DNA of 64,000 nucleotides from Paramesorhizobium sp049065735 (GTDB lineage: Bacteria; Pseudomonadota; Alphaproteobacteria; Rhizobiales; Rhizobiaceae): the NCBI RefSeq assembly GCF_049065735.1, contig NZ_JBAKHD010000001.1, forward strand, positions 310,001-374,000, given 5' to 3'. Positions 1 through 8,007 of the stretch are shown one piece after another. Numbering within the stretch: the first letter of the stretch is position 1; each line of letters starts with the position of its first letter. The translations under genes were made by a program, and so were the position numbers. The notes beneath the pieces were generated by a model, which had not been told where the DNA came from, made no database searches, and saw only the letters and a list, made by a program, of their open reading frames with translations.

Positions 1-1
1 C

Positions 2-940
2 GGCGGCGCCATCTTCGCCGCCTGGCCGCCGCTCTATGCGGTGTCCTTCTCGGGCTTCTACCTCGCTATGTTCCTGATCCTCGCGGCGCTGATCCTGCGG
101 CCCGTGGGCTTCAAGTACCGCTCCAAACGTGAGAGCATGCGCTGGCGCACCTGTTGGGATTGGGCGCTGTTCGTCGGCGGCTTCGTGCCCTCGCTCATCT
201 TCGGCGTTGCGGTCGGCAATGTGCTGCAGGGCGTGCCGTTCCGCTTCACCGAGGAAATGCGCATCATCTATGAGGGCAATCTTCTCGGCCTGCTCAATCC
301 GTTCGCGCTGCTATGCGGGCTCCTGTCGGTCATGATGCTCGCCATGCATGGCAGCGCCTGGCTGGCGCTGAAGACGAACGGCATCGTCTCGGCCCGCGCG
401 AGACGGCTCGGCGGCATTGCCGCGCTGCTGACCATCGTGCTCTATGTCGCGGCGGGCGCGATCCTCTGGCAGCATATCGGCGGCTATCGCATCACCAGCG
501 CCATCAATCCCGCCGGCCCGTCCGACCCGTTGTTGAAGACGGTGGTGGCGGAGCACGGCGCATGGTTCACGAACTACACCACCTATTCCTGGCTGCTGAT
601 TGCCCCGGCGCTAGGCGTGCTCGGCCCGCTCCTGACCTTCTTCGCGCTGCGCAGCAAGGCGGAAATCCTGCCGCTCTTGACCGGCAAGCTCGGCATTTTC
701 GGCATCATCTCGTCGGTCGGCGTCTCGATGTTTCCCTTCATCCTGCCCTCGTCGATCGATCCCAAATCGAGCCTGACGGTGTGGGATTCATCCTCCAGCC
801 ACGGAACGCTGTTCACCATGCTTGTGGTAACCGCCATCTTCCTGCCGCTGATCGTCGCCTATACCAGCTGGGTCTATCACGTGCTCTGGGGCAAGGTGGA
901 CGAGGCGGCGGTGACGGACAAGAAGAGCCATTCTTATTGA
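2..940 (+). CDS. cydB: Cytochrome bd ubiquinol oxidase subunit II, 3' part
   Basis: Subunit II of the cytochrome bd quinol oxidase, an inner-membrane complex that oxidises ubiquinol and reduces oxygen at low tension. The reading frame is already open at base 2, so the N-terminus lies outside the window; 312 residues are visible, against about 380 for a full CydB. Repeated hydrophobic helices, the segment GGAIFAAWPPLYAVSFSGFY near the visible start and a C-terminal SWVYHVLWGKV fit CydB. A 33-codon cydX follows 106 bases downstream, the usual cydAB-cydX order; cydA would lie upstream of the window. The spacer to cydX carries a long hairpin repeat. Confidence 0.95.
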   Translation, partial: GGAIFAAWPPLYAVSFSGFYLAMFLILAALILRPVGFKYRSKRESMRWRTCWDWALFVGGFVPSLIFGVAVGNVLQGVPFRFTEEMRIIYEGNLLGLLNPFALLCGLLSVMMLAMHGSAWLALKTNGIVSARARRLGGIAALLTIVLYVAAGAILWQHIGGYRITSAINPAGPSDPLLKTVVAEHGAWFTNYTTYSWLLIAPALGVLGPLLTFFALRSKAEILPLLTGKLGIFGIISSVGVSMFPFILPSSIDPKSSLTVWDSSSSHGTLFTMLVVTAIFLPLIVAYTSWVYHVLWGKVDEAAVTDKKSHSY

Positions 941-942
941 GA

Positions 943-1022
943 AGGGAGTAGGGGAGTAAGTGAGTAGGGGAGTATGCCGATGCGAAACATACTCCCTTAT
1001 TCCCCTATTCCCTTACTCCCTT
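943..1022. repeat. Long hairpin repeat, GGGAGTA-type arms (family H)
   Basis: Imperfect inverted repeat with arms of about 33 bases built of GGGAGTA/GGGAATA-like units and a loop region reading TATGCCGATGCGAAACATA. It lies between cydB and cydX. The same loop with different arms occurs at 15152-15242, and related hairpins with other arm units are at 1161-1208, 9390-9470 and 40247-40336. Confidence 0.8.
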
Positions 1023-1046
1023 GATGACAAATCAAGGAGACCAACT

Positions 1047-1148
1047 ATGTGGTATTTTTCCTGGCTTCTCGGATTGCCCCTGGCGGCGGCTTTCGCCGTG
1101 CTCAACGCCATGTGGTATGAGCTGATGGACGATCAGGCGAAGAAGTGA
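1047..1148 (+). CDS. cydX: Cytochrome bd oxidase small subunit CydX
   Basis: A 33-residue single-span membrane protein, MWYFSWLLGLPLAAAFAVLN at its N-terminus and ending ...AMWYELMDDQAKK. CydX proteins associate with CydAB and stabilise the haem groups. The MWYFxWxLG start and the place directly behind cydB identify it. The start is set by a good ribosome-binding site (AAGGAGA) seven bases upstream. Unlike compact cydABX operons, a hairpin repeat separates it from cydB, which could let its mRNA level differ from that of cydAB (inference). Confidence 0.93.
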   Translation: MWYFSWLLGLPLAAAFAVLNAMWYELMDDQAKK

Positions 1149-1160
1149 ATAGTAAAAATA

Positions 1161-1208
1161 GTGAATGGTGAATGGTTGGAATTTCCATTCACCATTTCAC
1201 CATTCACT
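1161..1208. repeat. Hairpin repeat, GTGAATG arms (family H), between convergent genes
   Basis: Arms of GTGAATGGTGAATGG type face their complement across a 2-base loop region around 1182. It sits between the convergent cydX and ialB genes and overlaps the ialB stop codon (1207-1209), so it may end transcripts from both sides; there is no long T run, so this is inference. Confidence 0.65.
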
Positions 1209-1794
1209 ACGAAGCATTCAGCGCCGCCAACCGTGACGAGGCAGCTGAGAAACCCTTCAGCGAAATATTGCCGGTCACATCCTTGCCGCCGTTGAACGCG
1301 GTCATGCCGATGACCGCTTGCTTGCCCTTTGCCAGCGCGGCCAGCGCCTTGCCATCAAGCGAAAGCGGGGCGATGCAGCCTTGCGGCAGGCAGGTGCTGA
1401 TACCGGCGCGGGCGAGGTCCGTATCGTCGACCTTCACCTGCACGCCTCTGGAGAAATCGAGCCCGAAGGGCAGCACCAGCGTGGAGTTGGCGATGCCGGT
1501 CTTGGCATCGGGCGCACCCAGCGCGATCATCAGCACCATCTGCCCGGTTTTGCTGTCGACCTGCTGCTGTTGCATCTGGCAACTGCGCGTCTTGCCGTCA
1601 GGGGCCGGCTGGCAATTGACCATCCAGTCGCCGAACGTCTCGGAAAGCGCGGTCGGGGTGGCGCTCTCGGCCTGCGCGGGCGCGGGCTTGGTGCCGGTCA
1701 GGACCAGCGCCGTTCCGGCCGCGGCCATGAGCGCCAGCACGGTCAATCCGAAAGTCACGATTTTTTCTTGTGGAGAGCGGGCTAGTATTGCCAT
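1207..1794 (-). CDS. ialB: Invasion-associated locus B (IalB) family protein
   Basis: A 195-residue exported protein of the IalB family, named from the Bartonella erythrocyte-invasion locus and widespread in Hyphomicrobiales with undefined molecular function. An N-terminal hydrophobic segment (about residues 14-34) is followed by a low-complexity stretch and the family signature around ETFGDWMVNCQP, RSCQMQQQQ and CLPQGC. The four cysteines fit two disulfide bonds in the periplasm. The name should not be read as proof of invasion activity. It is monocistronic, convergent to cydX, and has two small palindromes in its promoter region. Confidence 0.85.
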   Translation of the reverse strand: MAILARSPQEKIVTFGLTVLALMAAAGTALVLTGTKPAPAQAESATPTALSETFGDWMVNCQPAPDGKTRSCQMQQQQVDSKTGQMVLMIALGAPDAKTGIANSTLVLPFGLDFSRGVQVKVDDTDLARAGISTCLPQGCIAPLSLDGKALAALAKGKQAVIGMTAFNGGKDVTGNISLKGFSAASSRLAALNAS

Positions 1795-1838
1795 GTCTTT
1801 TTCGATCCGGGTTGATTCTTGTTAAATTAAACCTAAAG

Positions 1839-1887
1839 CATATTGGTATATGAATTATCTATAGGCAAGGTATATACTGTTGTATAT
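1839..1887. promoter_or_regulatory. Twin AT-rich palindromes upstream of ialB
   Basis: CATAT-TGGT-ATATG (1839-1852) and ATATAC-TGTT-GTATAT (1872-1887) are perfect inverted repeats, each with a four-base core, with centres 34 bp apart (about three helical turns). They are 45-95 bases upstream of ialB in otherwise AT-rich DNA. A dimeric repressor or activator could bind both; the regulator is unknown. Confidence 0.4.
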
Positions 1888-1900
1888 TTGCATCGATTAA

Positions 1901-1940
1901 ATAAAAAGCCGGACGCACCTCGCGGCGCGCCCGGCTTATT
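1901..1940 (-). terminator. Rho-independent terminator of dctA
   Basis: Read on the minus strand, the stem AAGCCGG/CCGGCTT encloses a second GC-rich inverted segment and is followed by CTTTTTATTT. It begins 18 bases behind the dctA stop codon. Confidence 0.8.
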
Positions 1941-1958
1941 TCGTGATGATGAGGCGGG

Positions 1959-3281
1959 TTATTCCGCCGGCTGCAGCGCCGGGCTCGGAAGCGGCTGCCC
2001 GCTCATGGCGGCGGCGAGCTTCTCGGTGTCGAGTTCCTTTTCCCAGCGCGCCACGACGATGGTGGCGACCGCATTGCCGACGAGGTTGGTCAGCGCGCGG
2101 CACTCCGACATGAAGCGGTCGATGCCGAGGATCAGCGCCATGCCTGCGACCGGAACGGCGGGGACGACCGAGAGCGTGGCGGCAAGCGTGATGAAGCCCG
2201 CGCCGGTGATGCCCGCCGCGCCCTTCGAGCTCAGCATCGCCACCAGCAGCAGCAGAATCTGGTCGCCGAGGGAGAGGGGAATATCCATCGCCTGCGCAAT
2301 GAAAAGCGCCGCCAGCGTCATATAGATGTTGGTGCCGTCGAGGTTGAATGAATAGCCGGTGGGGACGACGAGGCCGACGACCGACTTCTTGCACCCGGCC
2401 TTTTCCATCTTCTCCATCAGCGAGGGGAGGGCGGCTTCCGACGAGCTGGTGCCGAGGACCAGCAGCAACTCTTCCTTGATGTAGCGAATGAGCGCCAGGA
2501 TGGAGAAGCCATTATAGCGCGCCACCGCGCCGAGCACGACGAGCACGAACAGGATCGAGGTCAGGTAGAAGGTCGCCACCAGAAACGCCAGGTTGGCGAC
2601 GGATTCGATGCCATATTTGCCGATGGTGAAGGCCATCGCGCCGAAAGCGCCGATGGGGGCCGCCTTCATCAGGATCGCCACCAGCTTGAAGATCGGCAGC
2701 GAAAGCGCCTGCAGGAAGTTCAGCACCGGCGCACCCTTCTCGCCGGCCATGCCGAGCGCGATGCCGAACAGGACCGAGAAGAACAGCACCTGCAGAATAT
2801 CGCCCGAGGCGAAGGCGCCGACAATGGTGGTCGGGATGATGTTGGTGAGGAAGCCGGTGATCGTCTGCTCATGCGCCTTTTCGGCGTAGTTCGCCACCGC
2901 CTTGGTATCGAGCGAGGCGGGGTCGATATGCATGCCGCTGCCGGGATGGACGACATTCGCCACCACGAGGCCGACGATCAGCGCCAGCGTGGAGAAGGTA
3001 AGGAAGTAGATCATCGCCTTGCCCGCGACGCGACCGACCTTGGCAAGATCAGACATGCCGGCGATGCCGGTGGCGACGGTCAGGAAAATGACGGGCGCGA
3101 TGATCATCTTGACCAGCTTGATGAACGCATCGCCAAGCGGCTTCAGGCTCGCGCCGAGATCGGGGTAATAATGGCCAAGCGCAATGCCGGCGGCAATCGC
3201 CACCAGCACCTGAACATAGAGATGGCGGTAAAAAGGCGTTTTCGCGCGGGGCTTCTCCGCGCCGATATGTGTGGGGCTCAT
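1959..3281 (-). CDS. dctA: C4-dicarboxylate transporter DctA
   Basis: Inner-membrane cation symporter for succinate, fumarate and malate, of the DAACS (glutamate/dicarboxylate:cation symporter) family. The 440-residue protein has the family's eight-helix hydrophobic pattern, the serine-rich re-entrant loop LGTSSSEAALPSLM and the substrate/ion motif FNLDGTNIYMTLAALFIAQA. The start at 3281 is preferred over an in-frame upstream one because of an AGGAGG-like site (GGAGGAACC) and because DctA proteins start close to the first helix. It is transcribed away from dctBD, the classic rhizobial layout, behind a canonical sigma-54 promoter (3398-3412) and tandem activator sites, so expression should depend on phosphorylated DctD and RpoN. 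Confidence 0.95.
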   Translation of the reverse strand: MSPTHIGAEKPRAKTPFYRHLYVQVLVAIAAGIALGHYYPDLGASLKPLGDAFIKLVKMIIAPVIFLTVATGIAGMSDLAKVGRVAGKAMIYFLTFSTLALIVGLVVANVVHPGSGMHIDPASLDTKAVANYAEKAHEQTITGFLTNIIPTTIVGAFASGDILQVLFFSVLFGIALGMAGEKGAPVLNFLQALSLPIFKLVAILMKAAPIGAFGAMAFTIGKYGIESVANLAFLVATFYLTSILFVLVVLGAVARYNGFSILALIRYIKEELLLVLGTSSSEAALPSLMEKMEKAGCKKSVVGLVVPTGYSFNLDGTNIYMTLAALFIAQAMDIPLSLGDQILLLLVAMLSSKGAAGITGAGFITLAATLSVVPAVPVAGMALILGIDRFMSECRALTNLVGNAVATIVVARWEKELDTEKLAAAMSGQPLPSPALQPAE

Positions 3282-3397
3282 GGTTCCTCCATTGCGCAAA
3301 CCCCGGTCTCCTCGACAGCTCCTCCGCCGATTATTCTCAGGGTCATGAAACAGGCGGACGCTCGGTTGAAGCGCCCGCTTGGATGGTTCCCATGAAT

Positions 3398-3412
3398 GCA
3401 ATTGCTGTGCCA
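3398..3412 (-). promoter_or_regulatory. Sigma-54 promoter of dctA
   Basis: On the minus strand the sequence is TGGCAC-AGCAA-TTGC, a perfect match to the -24/-12 consensus TGGCAC-N5-TTGC. Transcription would begin near 3386, giving a leader of about 105 bases to the dctA start codon at 3281. Confidence 0.9.
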
Positions 3413-3486
3413 AAGTTTGGCCATAAGTGTAAATGACTGATTTCATTGAGGGAAATATCGAGAGTGCGAGCGAGGTCTCGTAAGTT

Positions 3487-3537
3487 TGTGCGATAATCCG
3501 CACGAGTGTTCTTGTGTTTTGTCCGGGATTCTGCACT
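3487..3537. promoter_or_regulatory. Tandem DctD upstream activator sites
   Basis: First site: TGTGCG-ATAATC-CGCACG, a near-perfect palindrome at 3487-3504. Second: TGTCCGGGATTCTGCACT at 3520-3537, a weaker copy. Centres are 33 bp apart, three helical turns, and lie roughly 110 and 142 bp upstream of the predicted dctA start point. This matches the known rhizobial scheme of paired DctD dimers acting on an RpoN promoter at a distance. Confidence 0.75.
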
Positions 3538-3574
3538 TGTCACGGATTATGAATTACGCCCGTTTGCGCCCAGT

Positions 3575-3735
3575 CACCCCCCTCTGTCCTGCCGGACATC
3601 TCCCCCTCAAGGGGGGAGATTACGCCTTCATCGACGTGTGGCATCAATCACATACATCGCAGAATGTAGGTGGAGGGTCGTATCAGCCAATCTCCCCCCT
3701 TGAGGGGGAGATGCCCGGCAGGGCAGAGGGGGGTG
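3575..3735. repeat. RIME/Bru-RS-like palindromic element, copy 1
   Basis: A 161-bp element with ends CCCCCCTCTGTCCTGCCGGA and its complement; each end also has an inner hairpin CTCCCCCTCAAGGGGGGAG. The six copies in the window are 161-162 bp long and share a core like CAATCGCCAACATCGCAGAA. This copy sits between the DctD sites and dctB, only 22 bases before the dctB start codon. Confidence 0.85.
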
Positions 3736-3757
3736 AGAGCAGCGGTGCGGCTCGAAG

Positions 3758-5578
3758 ATGAATGTTCGCCGCCCCGCCATCGAATGGAGCATCTTCGCGC
3801 TCCTCGCCACCGCCGCGGTAATCGCGACGCTGTGGCTTGCCGGCGATTATGGCCGGACGCAGGCTTATCTGGCGCTCGACAGCCGCACCCGCGGCACTGC
3901 CTCGCTCAATGCCGTCGTGCTGCGCACCGTGCTGGAAAAGCAGCGCTCGGTTCCCTTCGTGCTGGCGCAGGATCGGGATATCCGCACCGCACTCGCCTCG
4001 AATGACAAGGCTGGGTTCCAGGCGCTCGACCGGAAGCTGGAGGGACTGGTGGACGAGACCGGCGCGTCGGTCATCTACATCCTGAACAGGAACGGCCTCG
4101 CCGTCGCGGCCAGCAATTGGCGCTCGCCCACCAGCTTTGTCGGCAATGATTACGCCTTCCGGCCCTATTACCGCGAGGCGGTGAAATCGGGCAGGGCGGA
4201 ATATTATGCGCTCGGCACCGCCAGCTTGCGCCCCGGCCTTTATATCTCCCGGCGGGTCGAGGGGCCGGATGGCCTGCTGGGCGTCATCGTCGTCAAGCTG
4301 GTGTTCGACCAGGTGGAAAGCGACTGGCGTGGCAGCGCCGAGGCTTCCTATGTCACCGACGAGCATGGTGTGGTGCTGGTGACGAGCATTCCGCGCTGGC
4401 GCTTCCGCACGCTCACGGACATTCCGCCCAAGGACCAGACGGCGCTGCGCGATACGCTGCAATTCGGCGATGCGCCGCTGACTGTCCTCCCCGTCACGCC
4501 GCATTTCGCGACGGGTGGGGGGCCGGACATCGTGCGCGCCGCCCTGCCGGATACGCCCCCGGCGCGCTTCGTCCGCGTCAGCGTGCCGGTGCCGACCACG
4601 AACTGGACGCTGCACATGCTCGCTCCCGCCAGTGCGGAGGTTGCCTTGAGCATGCGCGAGGCCCGCTCGCTCGCCATTCTGGGCCTCGCCCCGATCCTTG
4701 CGCTGACGGGCTGGCTTCTGCACCGCCGCCAGCGCATCCAGCGCCGCGCCGCGCAGGCCCGGCTTGCCCGCGAGGAGCTGGAAACCCGCGTCAGCGAGCG
4801 CACATCCGAGCTTAGCGCCGCCAACAGGCGGCTGGAGCGCGAGGTGGAGGAGCGACAGAAGACCGTGCTGCGCCTGCAGGAAGTGCGCGAGGAATTGGCG
4901 CAGGCCAACCGCCTCGCCATTCTGGGGCAGGTGGCGGCGGGCATCACCCATGAGATCAACCAGCCCGTCGCAGCCATTCGCAGCTATGCCGACAATGCCC
5001 GCACCTTTCTGGCGCGGAACGACGCGGCGGCGGTCACCGGCAACCTCTCCACCATCGCCGCCCTGACCGAGCGCATCGGCACCATCGCCGACGGCCTCAG
5101 GACCTTCTCGCGCAAGGGCACGGGCGGGGTGCAGCCGACCAGCGTCGCCGAGGCGATGGATGGCGCGTTCCTGCTTCTCAATAATCGCTTACGCCAGCAG
5201 GGCGTGGAATTCGTCTGCGATATCCCCCCGCCAGACATCCGCGTCATGGGCAACCGCGTACGGCTGGAGCAGGTGCTGGTCAATCTGATGCAAAACGCGA
5301 TGGAAGCCATGGAAGGACAGGCGGACGGACGCGTCGAGCTTTCATGGGAGCGGCAGGGCGACGAGACGCGCCTCATCGTCGCCGACAATGGCCCCGGCAT
5401 CCCGCCTGAAATCATGGAGCGCCTGTTCACGCCTTTCGCCACCACCAAGAAGGGCGGGCTGGGTCTCGGCCATGTCATCTGCAACGACATCGTAACCGAG
5501 TTCGGCGGTCGCCTCGAAGTCGACAGCGAGCCGGGGCAGGGCACCCGTTTCATCATTCACCTGAAGAGCGTGCTATGA
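3758..5578 (+). CDS. dctB: C4-dicarboxylate sensor histidine kinase DctB
   Basis: Membrane sensor that detects C4-dicarboxylates outside the inner membrane and phosphorylates DctD. The 606-residue protein has a first helix (about 10-28), a periplasmic double-PAS-like sensing domain (about 30-300, with DRDIRTALASND and YISRRVEG), a second helix (about 308-323), a coiled-coil linker, the phospho-acceptor box GITHEINQPVAAIRSYADNA with His398, and a C-terminal HATPase domain with N (NLMQNAMEAM), G1 (DNGPGIP) and G2 (GGLGLGH) boxes. It overlaps dctD by four bases (ATGA), implying translational coupling. A palindromic repeat ends just upstream, so its own promoter is not evident. Confidence 0.93.
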   Translation: MNVRRPAIEWSIFALLATAAVIATLWLAGDYGRTQAYLALDSRTRGTASLNAVVLRTVLEKQRSVPFVLAQDRDIRTALASNDKAGFQALDRKLEGLVDETGASVIYILNRNGLAVAASNWRSPTSFVGNDYAFRPYYREAVKSGRAEYYALGTASLRPGLYISRRVEGPDGLLGVIVVKLVFDQVESDWRGSAEASYVTDEHGVVLVTSIPRWRFRTLTDIPPKDQTALRDTLQFGDAPLTVLPVTPHFATGGGPDIVRAALPDTPPARFVRVSVPVPTTNWTLHMLAPASAEVALSMREARSLAILGLAPILALTGWLLHRRQRIQRRAAQARLAREELETRVSERTSELSAANRRLEREVEERQKTVLRLQEVREELAQANRLAILGQVAAGITHEINQPVAAIRSYADNARTFLARNDAAAVTGNLSTIAALTERIGTIADGLRTFSRKGTGGVQPTSVAEAMDGAFLLLNNRLRQQGVEFVCDIPPPDIRVMGNRVRLEQVLVNLMQNAMEAMEGQADGRVELSWERQGDETRLIVADNGPGIPPEIMERLFTPFATTKKGGLGLGHVICNDIVTEFGGRLEVDSEPGQGTRFIIHLKSVL

Positions 5579-6933
5579 CCAACCACGAAATGCGTCCGAA
5601 AATTGCCTTCGTCGATGATGACGAGACCGTGCGCCGCGCCAACGCCCAGACGCTGGACCTCGCGGGCTTCGAAGTGCTGTCCTTCGACGGCGCGAAGGCG
5701 GCCCTCGCCGGGATCGATGCGGATTTCGAAGGCATCGTCGTCACCGACATCCGCATGCCGCGCATTGACGGGTTCCAGCTTTTCCGAGAACTGAAGGGAC
5801 GCGACGCCGATCTGCCCGTCATCCTCATCACCGGCCACGGCGATATCGCCATGGCTGTCGAGGCGATGCAGGAAGGGGCATATGATTTCATCGCCAAGCC
5901 CTATCCGGCGGAGCGGCTGGTGCAGAGCGTGCGCCGCGCCATCGAAAAACGCCGGCTGGTGCTCGAGAACCGCGCGTTACGCCGCGTGGCGGAAACGGCG
6001 CAGGAAGAATTGCCGCTGATCGGCCAGACGCCGTCCATGGAGCGCTTGCGCCGCACGCTCCGTCAGATCGCCGATGCCGATGTGGATGTGCTGGTCGCGG
6101 GCGAAACGGGCAGCGGCAAGGAGGTGGTCGCCGAGCTTCTTCACCGCTGGAGCCGCCGCAGCCAGGGCCGGTTCGTGGCATTGAATTGCGGCGCGCTGCC
6201 CGAGACGATGATCGAGAGCGAGCTTTTCGGCCACGAGCCGGGCGCGTTCACCGGCGCGCAGAAGAAGCGCGTCGGCAGCATCGAGCATTCGAGCGGCGGC
6301 ACCCTGTTTCTCGACGAAATCGAAAGCATGCCACCCGCCGCGCAGGTAAAGCTGCTGCGCGTCCTGGAAAAGCGCGAGATCACCCCGCTTGGCAGCAATG
6401 ACGTGCGCCCGCTGGACCTGCGCGTCGTCGCCGCATCGAAGATCGACCTCGGCGATCCCGCCGCGCGCGGCGATTTTCGCGAGGATCTGTTCTATCGCCT
6501 GAATGTGGTGACGGTCTCGATCCCGCCTTTGCGCGAGCGGAAAGAGGACATCCCGCTGCTCTTCGCGCATTTCCTCGGCCGCGCCGCCCAGCGCTTCCAC
6601 ACCGACCCGCCGCCCGTGCCCGACCACGTCCGCCGCCATCTCCTCGCCCATGATTGGCCCGGTAATGTGCGCGAACTCGCCCATTTCACCGAGCGCTTCG
6701 CATTGGGCCTGACCGAACCGGCAATCACCGGTACGCCTTCCGGCGAGGAGGCTAAACTATCGCTCCCCGAGCGCGTCGAGCGCTATGAGGCCGAACTCAT
6801 CCGCGAGGCCCTCGCGGCCAATGGCGGAGATGTCAAGGCGACGATCGAGGCTTTGGGCATCCCGCGCAAGACCTATTACGACAAGCTCCAGCGGCACGGG
6901 ATTGTTCGCGCGGGGTATGGAGGGCAGAAGTAA
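5575..6933 (+). CDS. dctD: C4-dicarboxylate response regulator DctD (NtrC family)
   Basis: Sigma-54-dependent activator of dctA. In 452 residues it has a receiver domain (about 8-120; acidic FVDDDE, phospho-acceptor Asp58 in VVTDIRMP, KPYPAERL), an AAA+ domain (about 145-380) with Walker A GETGSGKE, the RpoN-contacting loop GAFTGA at 223-228, Walker B GGTLFLDEIE and the arginine-rich FREDLFYRLNVV, and a Fis-type helix-turn-helix at the C-terminus (NGGDVKATIEALGIPRKTYY). All functional motifs are intact. With the perfect sigma-54 promoter at dctA the whole circuit is present in one 5-kb block. Confidence 0.95.
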   Translation: MTNHEMRPKIAFVDDDETVRRANAQTLDLAGFEVLSFDGAKAALAGIDADFEGIVVTDIRMPRIDGFQLFRELKGRDADLPVILITGHGDIAMAVEAMQEGAYDFIAKPYPAERLVQSVRRAIEKRRLVLENRALRRVAETAQEELPLIGQTPSMERLRRTLRQIADADVDVLVAGETGSGKEVVAELLHRWSRRSQGRFVALNCGALPETMIESELFGHEPGAFTGAQKKRVGSIEHSSGGTLFLDEIESMPPAAQVKLLRVLEKREITPLGSNDVRPLDLRVVAASKIDLGDPAARGDFREDLFYRLNVVTVSIPPLRERKEDIPLLFAHFLGRAAQRFHTDPPPVPDHVRRHLLAHDWPGNVRELAHFTERFALGLTEPAITGTPSGEEAKLSLPERVERYEAELIREALAANGGDVKATIEALGIPRKTYYDKLQRHGIVRAGYGGQK

Positions 6934-6939
6934 GCAGGT

Positions 6940-7128
6940 TTAATCCTTGCTCACATGCTCCGGCAGGCCCTTGCGCTTGGTCGATGCAAACTCCTCGAGT
7001 TCCTTTTCGGTCATCGATTCATACATCGATTTCGAAGCGCCTTTGAGCTCGCTTACCTTCTTTTCATCACGCTTTGCGGCAAGCGCGGCCCCGGCCGCCT
7101 CCTGCTGGCTTTTCGATTTCGCGGGCAT
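6940..7128 (-). CDS. DUF3008 family small protein
   Basis: A 62-residue, lysine-rich soluble protein: MPAKSKSQQEAAGAALAAKR at the N-terminus, then KGASKSMYESMTEKELEEFA and a KRKGLPEHVSKD tail. These are the signatures of DUF3008, small proteins of unknown function common in alphaproteobacteria and often seen in stress-induced gene sets. It is convergent to dctD, whose stop lies seven bases away, and stands alone. Confidence 0.8.
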   Translation of the reverse strand: MPAKSKSQQEAAGAALAAKRDEKKVSELKGASKSMYESMTEKELEEFASTKRKGLPEHVSKD

Positions 7129-7157
7129 GGCATACCTCCGAAACTATCTAGGTTCGC

Positions 7158-7182
7158 CATTCAACGCGTCAGATGTTGAATG
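7158..7182. promoter_or_regulatory. Inverted repeat upstream of the FitAB module
   Basis: CATTCAAC and GTTGAATG form perfect 8-base arms around nine bases. It lies 30 bases behind the divergent DUF3008 start and 85 bases before the antitoxin start. It may be an operator for either gene. Confidence 0.35.
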
Positions 7183-7211
7183 GTTCAGATACATCGCAAG
7201 TGGTAATTCCG

Positions 7212-7242
7212 TTGATCCAATTCAACTTTTTGCTAGAATTGG
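7212..7242 (+). promoter_or_regulatory. Promoter with overlapping operator for FitAB-like module
   Basis: A -35 TTGATC (7212-7217) and -10 TAGAAT (7234-7239) are 16 bases apart. An inverted repeat CCAATTC/GAATTGG (7217-7242) covers both boxes, as expected for autorepression by a ribbon-helix-helix antitoxin-toxin complex. Confidence 0.5.
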
Positions 7243-7266
7243 GAACGACGCTCCATAGGTGGAAAC

Positions 7267-7506
7267 ATGGCCGGCAATTTGCACGTTCGAAATCTGGACG
7301 ATGAGTTGATCATGAAACTCAAACTCCGCGCGGCGCGCCATGGCCGGTCGGCTGAAGCGGAGCACCGCGAGATTCTTCGTCAGGCACTGGAAGCAGAAGC
7401 GGAGCCTTCATTCGATGAACTGGCCGCCGAGATGCGGAGGCTGACGAGCGGGCGCAAGCATACGCCATCCGAAGTTCTTCAACGCGAAGGGCGTGACGAG
7501 CGCTGA
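7267..7506 (+). CDS. FitA/VapB-type antitoxin (ribbon-helix-helix)
   Basis: A 79-residue protein with an Arc/MetJ-like ribbon-helix-helix domain: strand NLHVRNLDDEL followed by helices MKLKLRAARHGRSAEAEHREIL. The phrase HGRSAEAEHREILRQAL is typical of the FitA-like antitoxin family. The acidic C-terminal half would wrap the partner toxin and block its active site. Its TGA stop overlaps the toxin's ATG by one base, so the two are translationally coupled. The start is preceded by the site AGGTGG. Confidence 0.85.
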   Translation: MAGNLHVRNLDDELIMKLKLRAARHGRSAEAEHREILRQALEAEAEPSFDELAAEMRRLTSGRKHTPSEVLQREGRDER

Positions 7507-7934
7507 TGGAAACGTTGGTCATTGATGCCAGCGTGGTGGTAAAATGGGTTGTTGAGGAAGATGACTCCGTCGCCGCTTTAGCTCTGCAGCGAGGAAAACG
7601 ATTCATTGCGCCCGATCTTTTGATGGCCGAGTGCGCAAACATCCTATGGAAAAAGGCGCAGCGGCGGGAAATAAGCACACAAGAAGCTATTGGTTCCGCC
7701 GATATCCTCCGGCGGGCGGAAATTGAACTGGTGCCCACGCGAAATCTTCTGGAGCCTGCCACAAGGCTGGCCATTGAGTTGGGGCACCCTGCTTATGACT
7801 GCATGTATCTGGCGGTTGCCTTGCAGCGAAAATTGCGTTTCGTATCAGCTGATAAGCGTCTTTTGCGGGCTATCGAATTAAAGGGGACGGAGGCGTTGTC
7901 GGCGCTATGCGTTCCTCTTCACGAGGCCATTTAA
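7506..7934 (+). CDS. PIN-domain toxin, VapC/FitB type
   Basis: Predicted magnesium-dependent endoribonuclease of 142 residues. PIN-domain acidic residues are in place: Asp7 in LVIDASVVVKW, Glu in LLMAECANILWK, Asp in HPAYDCMYLAVA and Asp in FVSADKRLL. Length and order behind a ribbon-helix-helix antitoxin fit type II VapBC/FitAB modules. RNA target cannot be told from sequence. The pair has its own promoter and lies between unrelated conserved genes, consistent with a mobile cassette. Confidence 0.88.
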   Translation: METLVIDASVVVKWVVEEDDSVAALALQRGKRFIAPDLLMAECANILWKKAQRREISTQEAIGSADILRRAEIELVPTRNLLEPATRLAIELGHPAYDCMYLAVALQRKLRFVSADKRLLRAIELKGTEALSALCVPLHEAI

Positions 7935-8007
7935 AGGGCCATTCGCTTGATTGTCTCCAACACGCGATGCAATATTGCGTGTTTCCATTCTGGAGGAGGA
8001 AAATCTA

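Noticed and set aside
41..940. cydB starting at base 41
   Set aside because: The frame is open to base 2 and already shows CydB sequence before that codon; the true start is outside the window.
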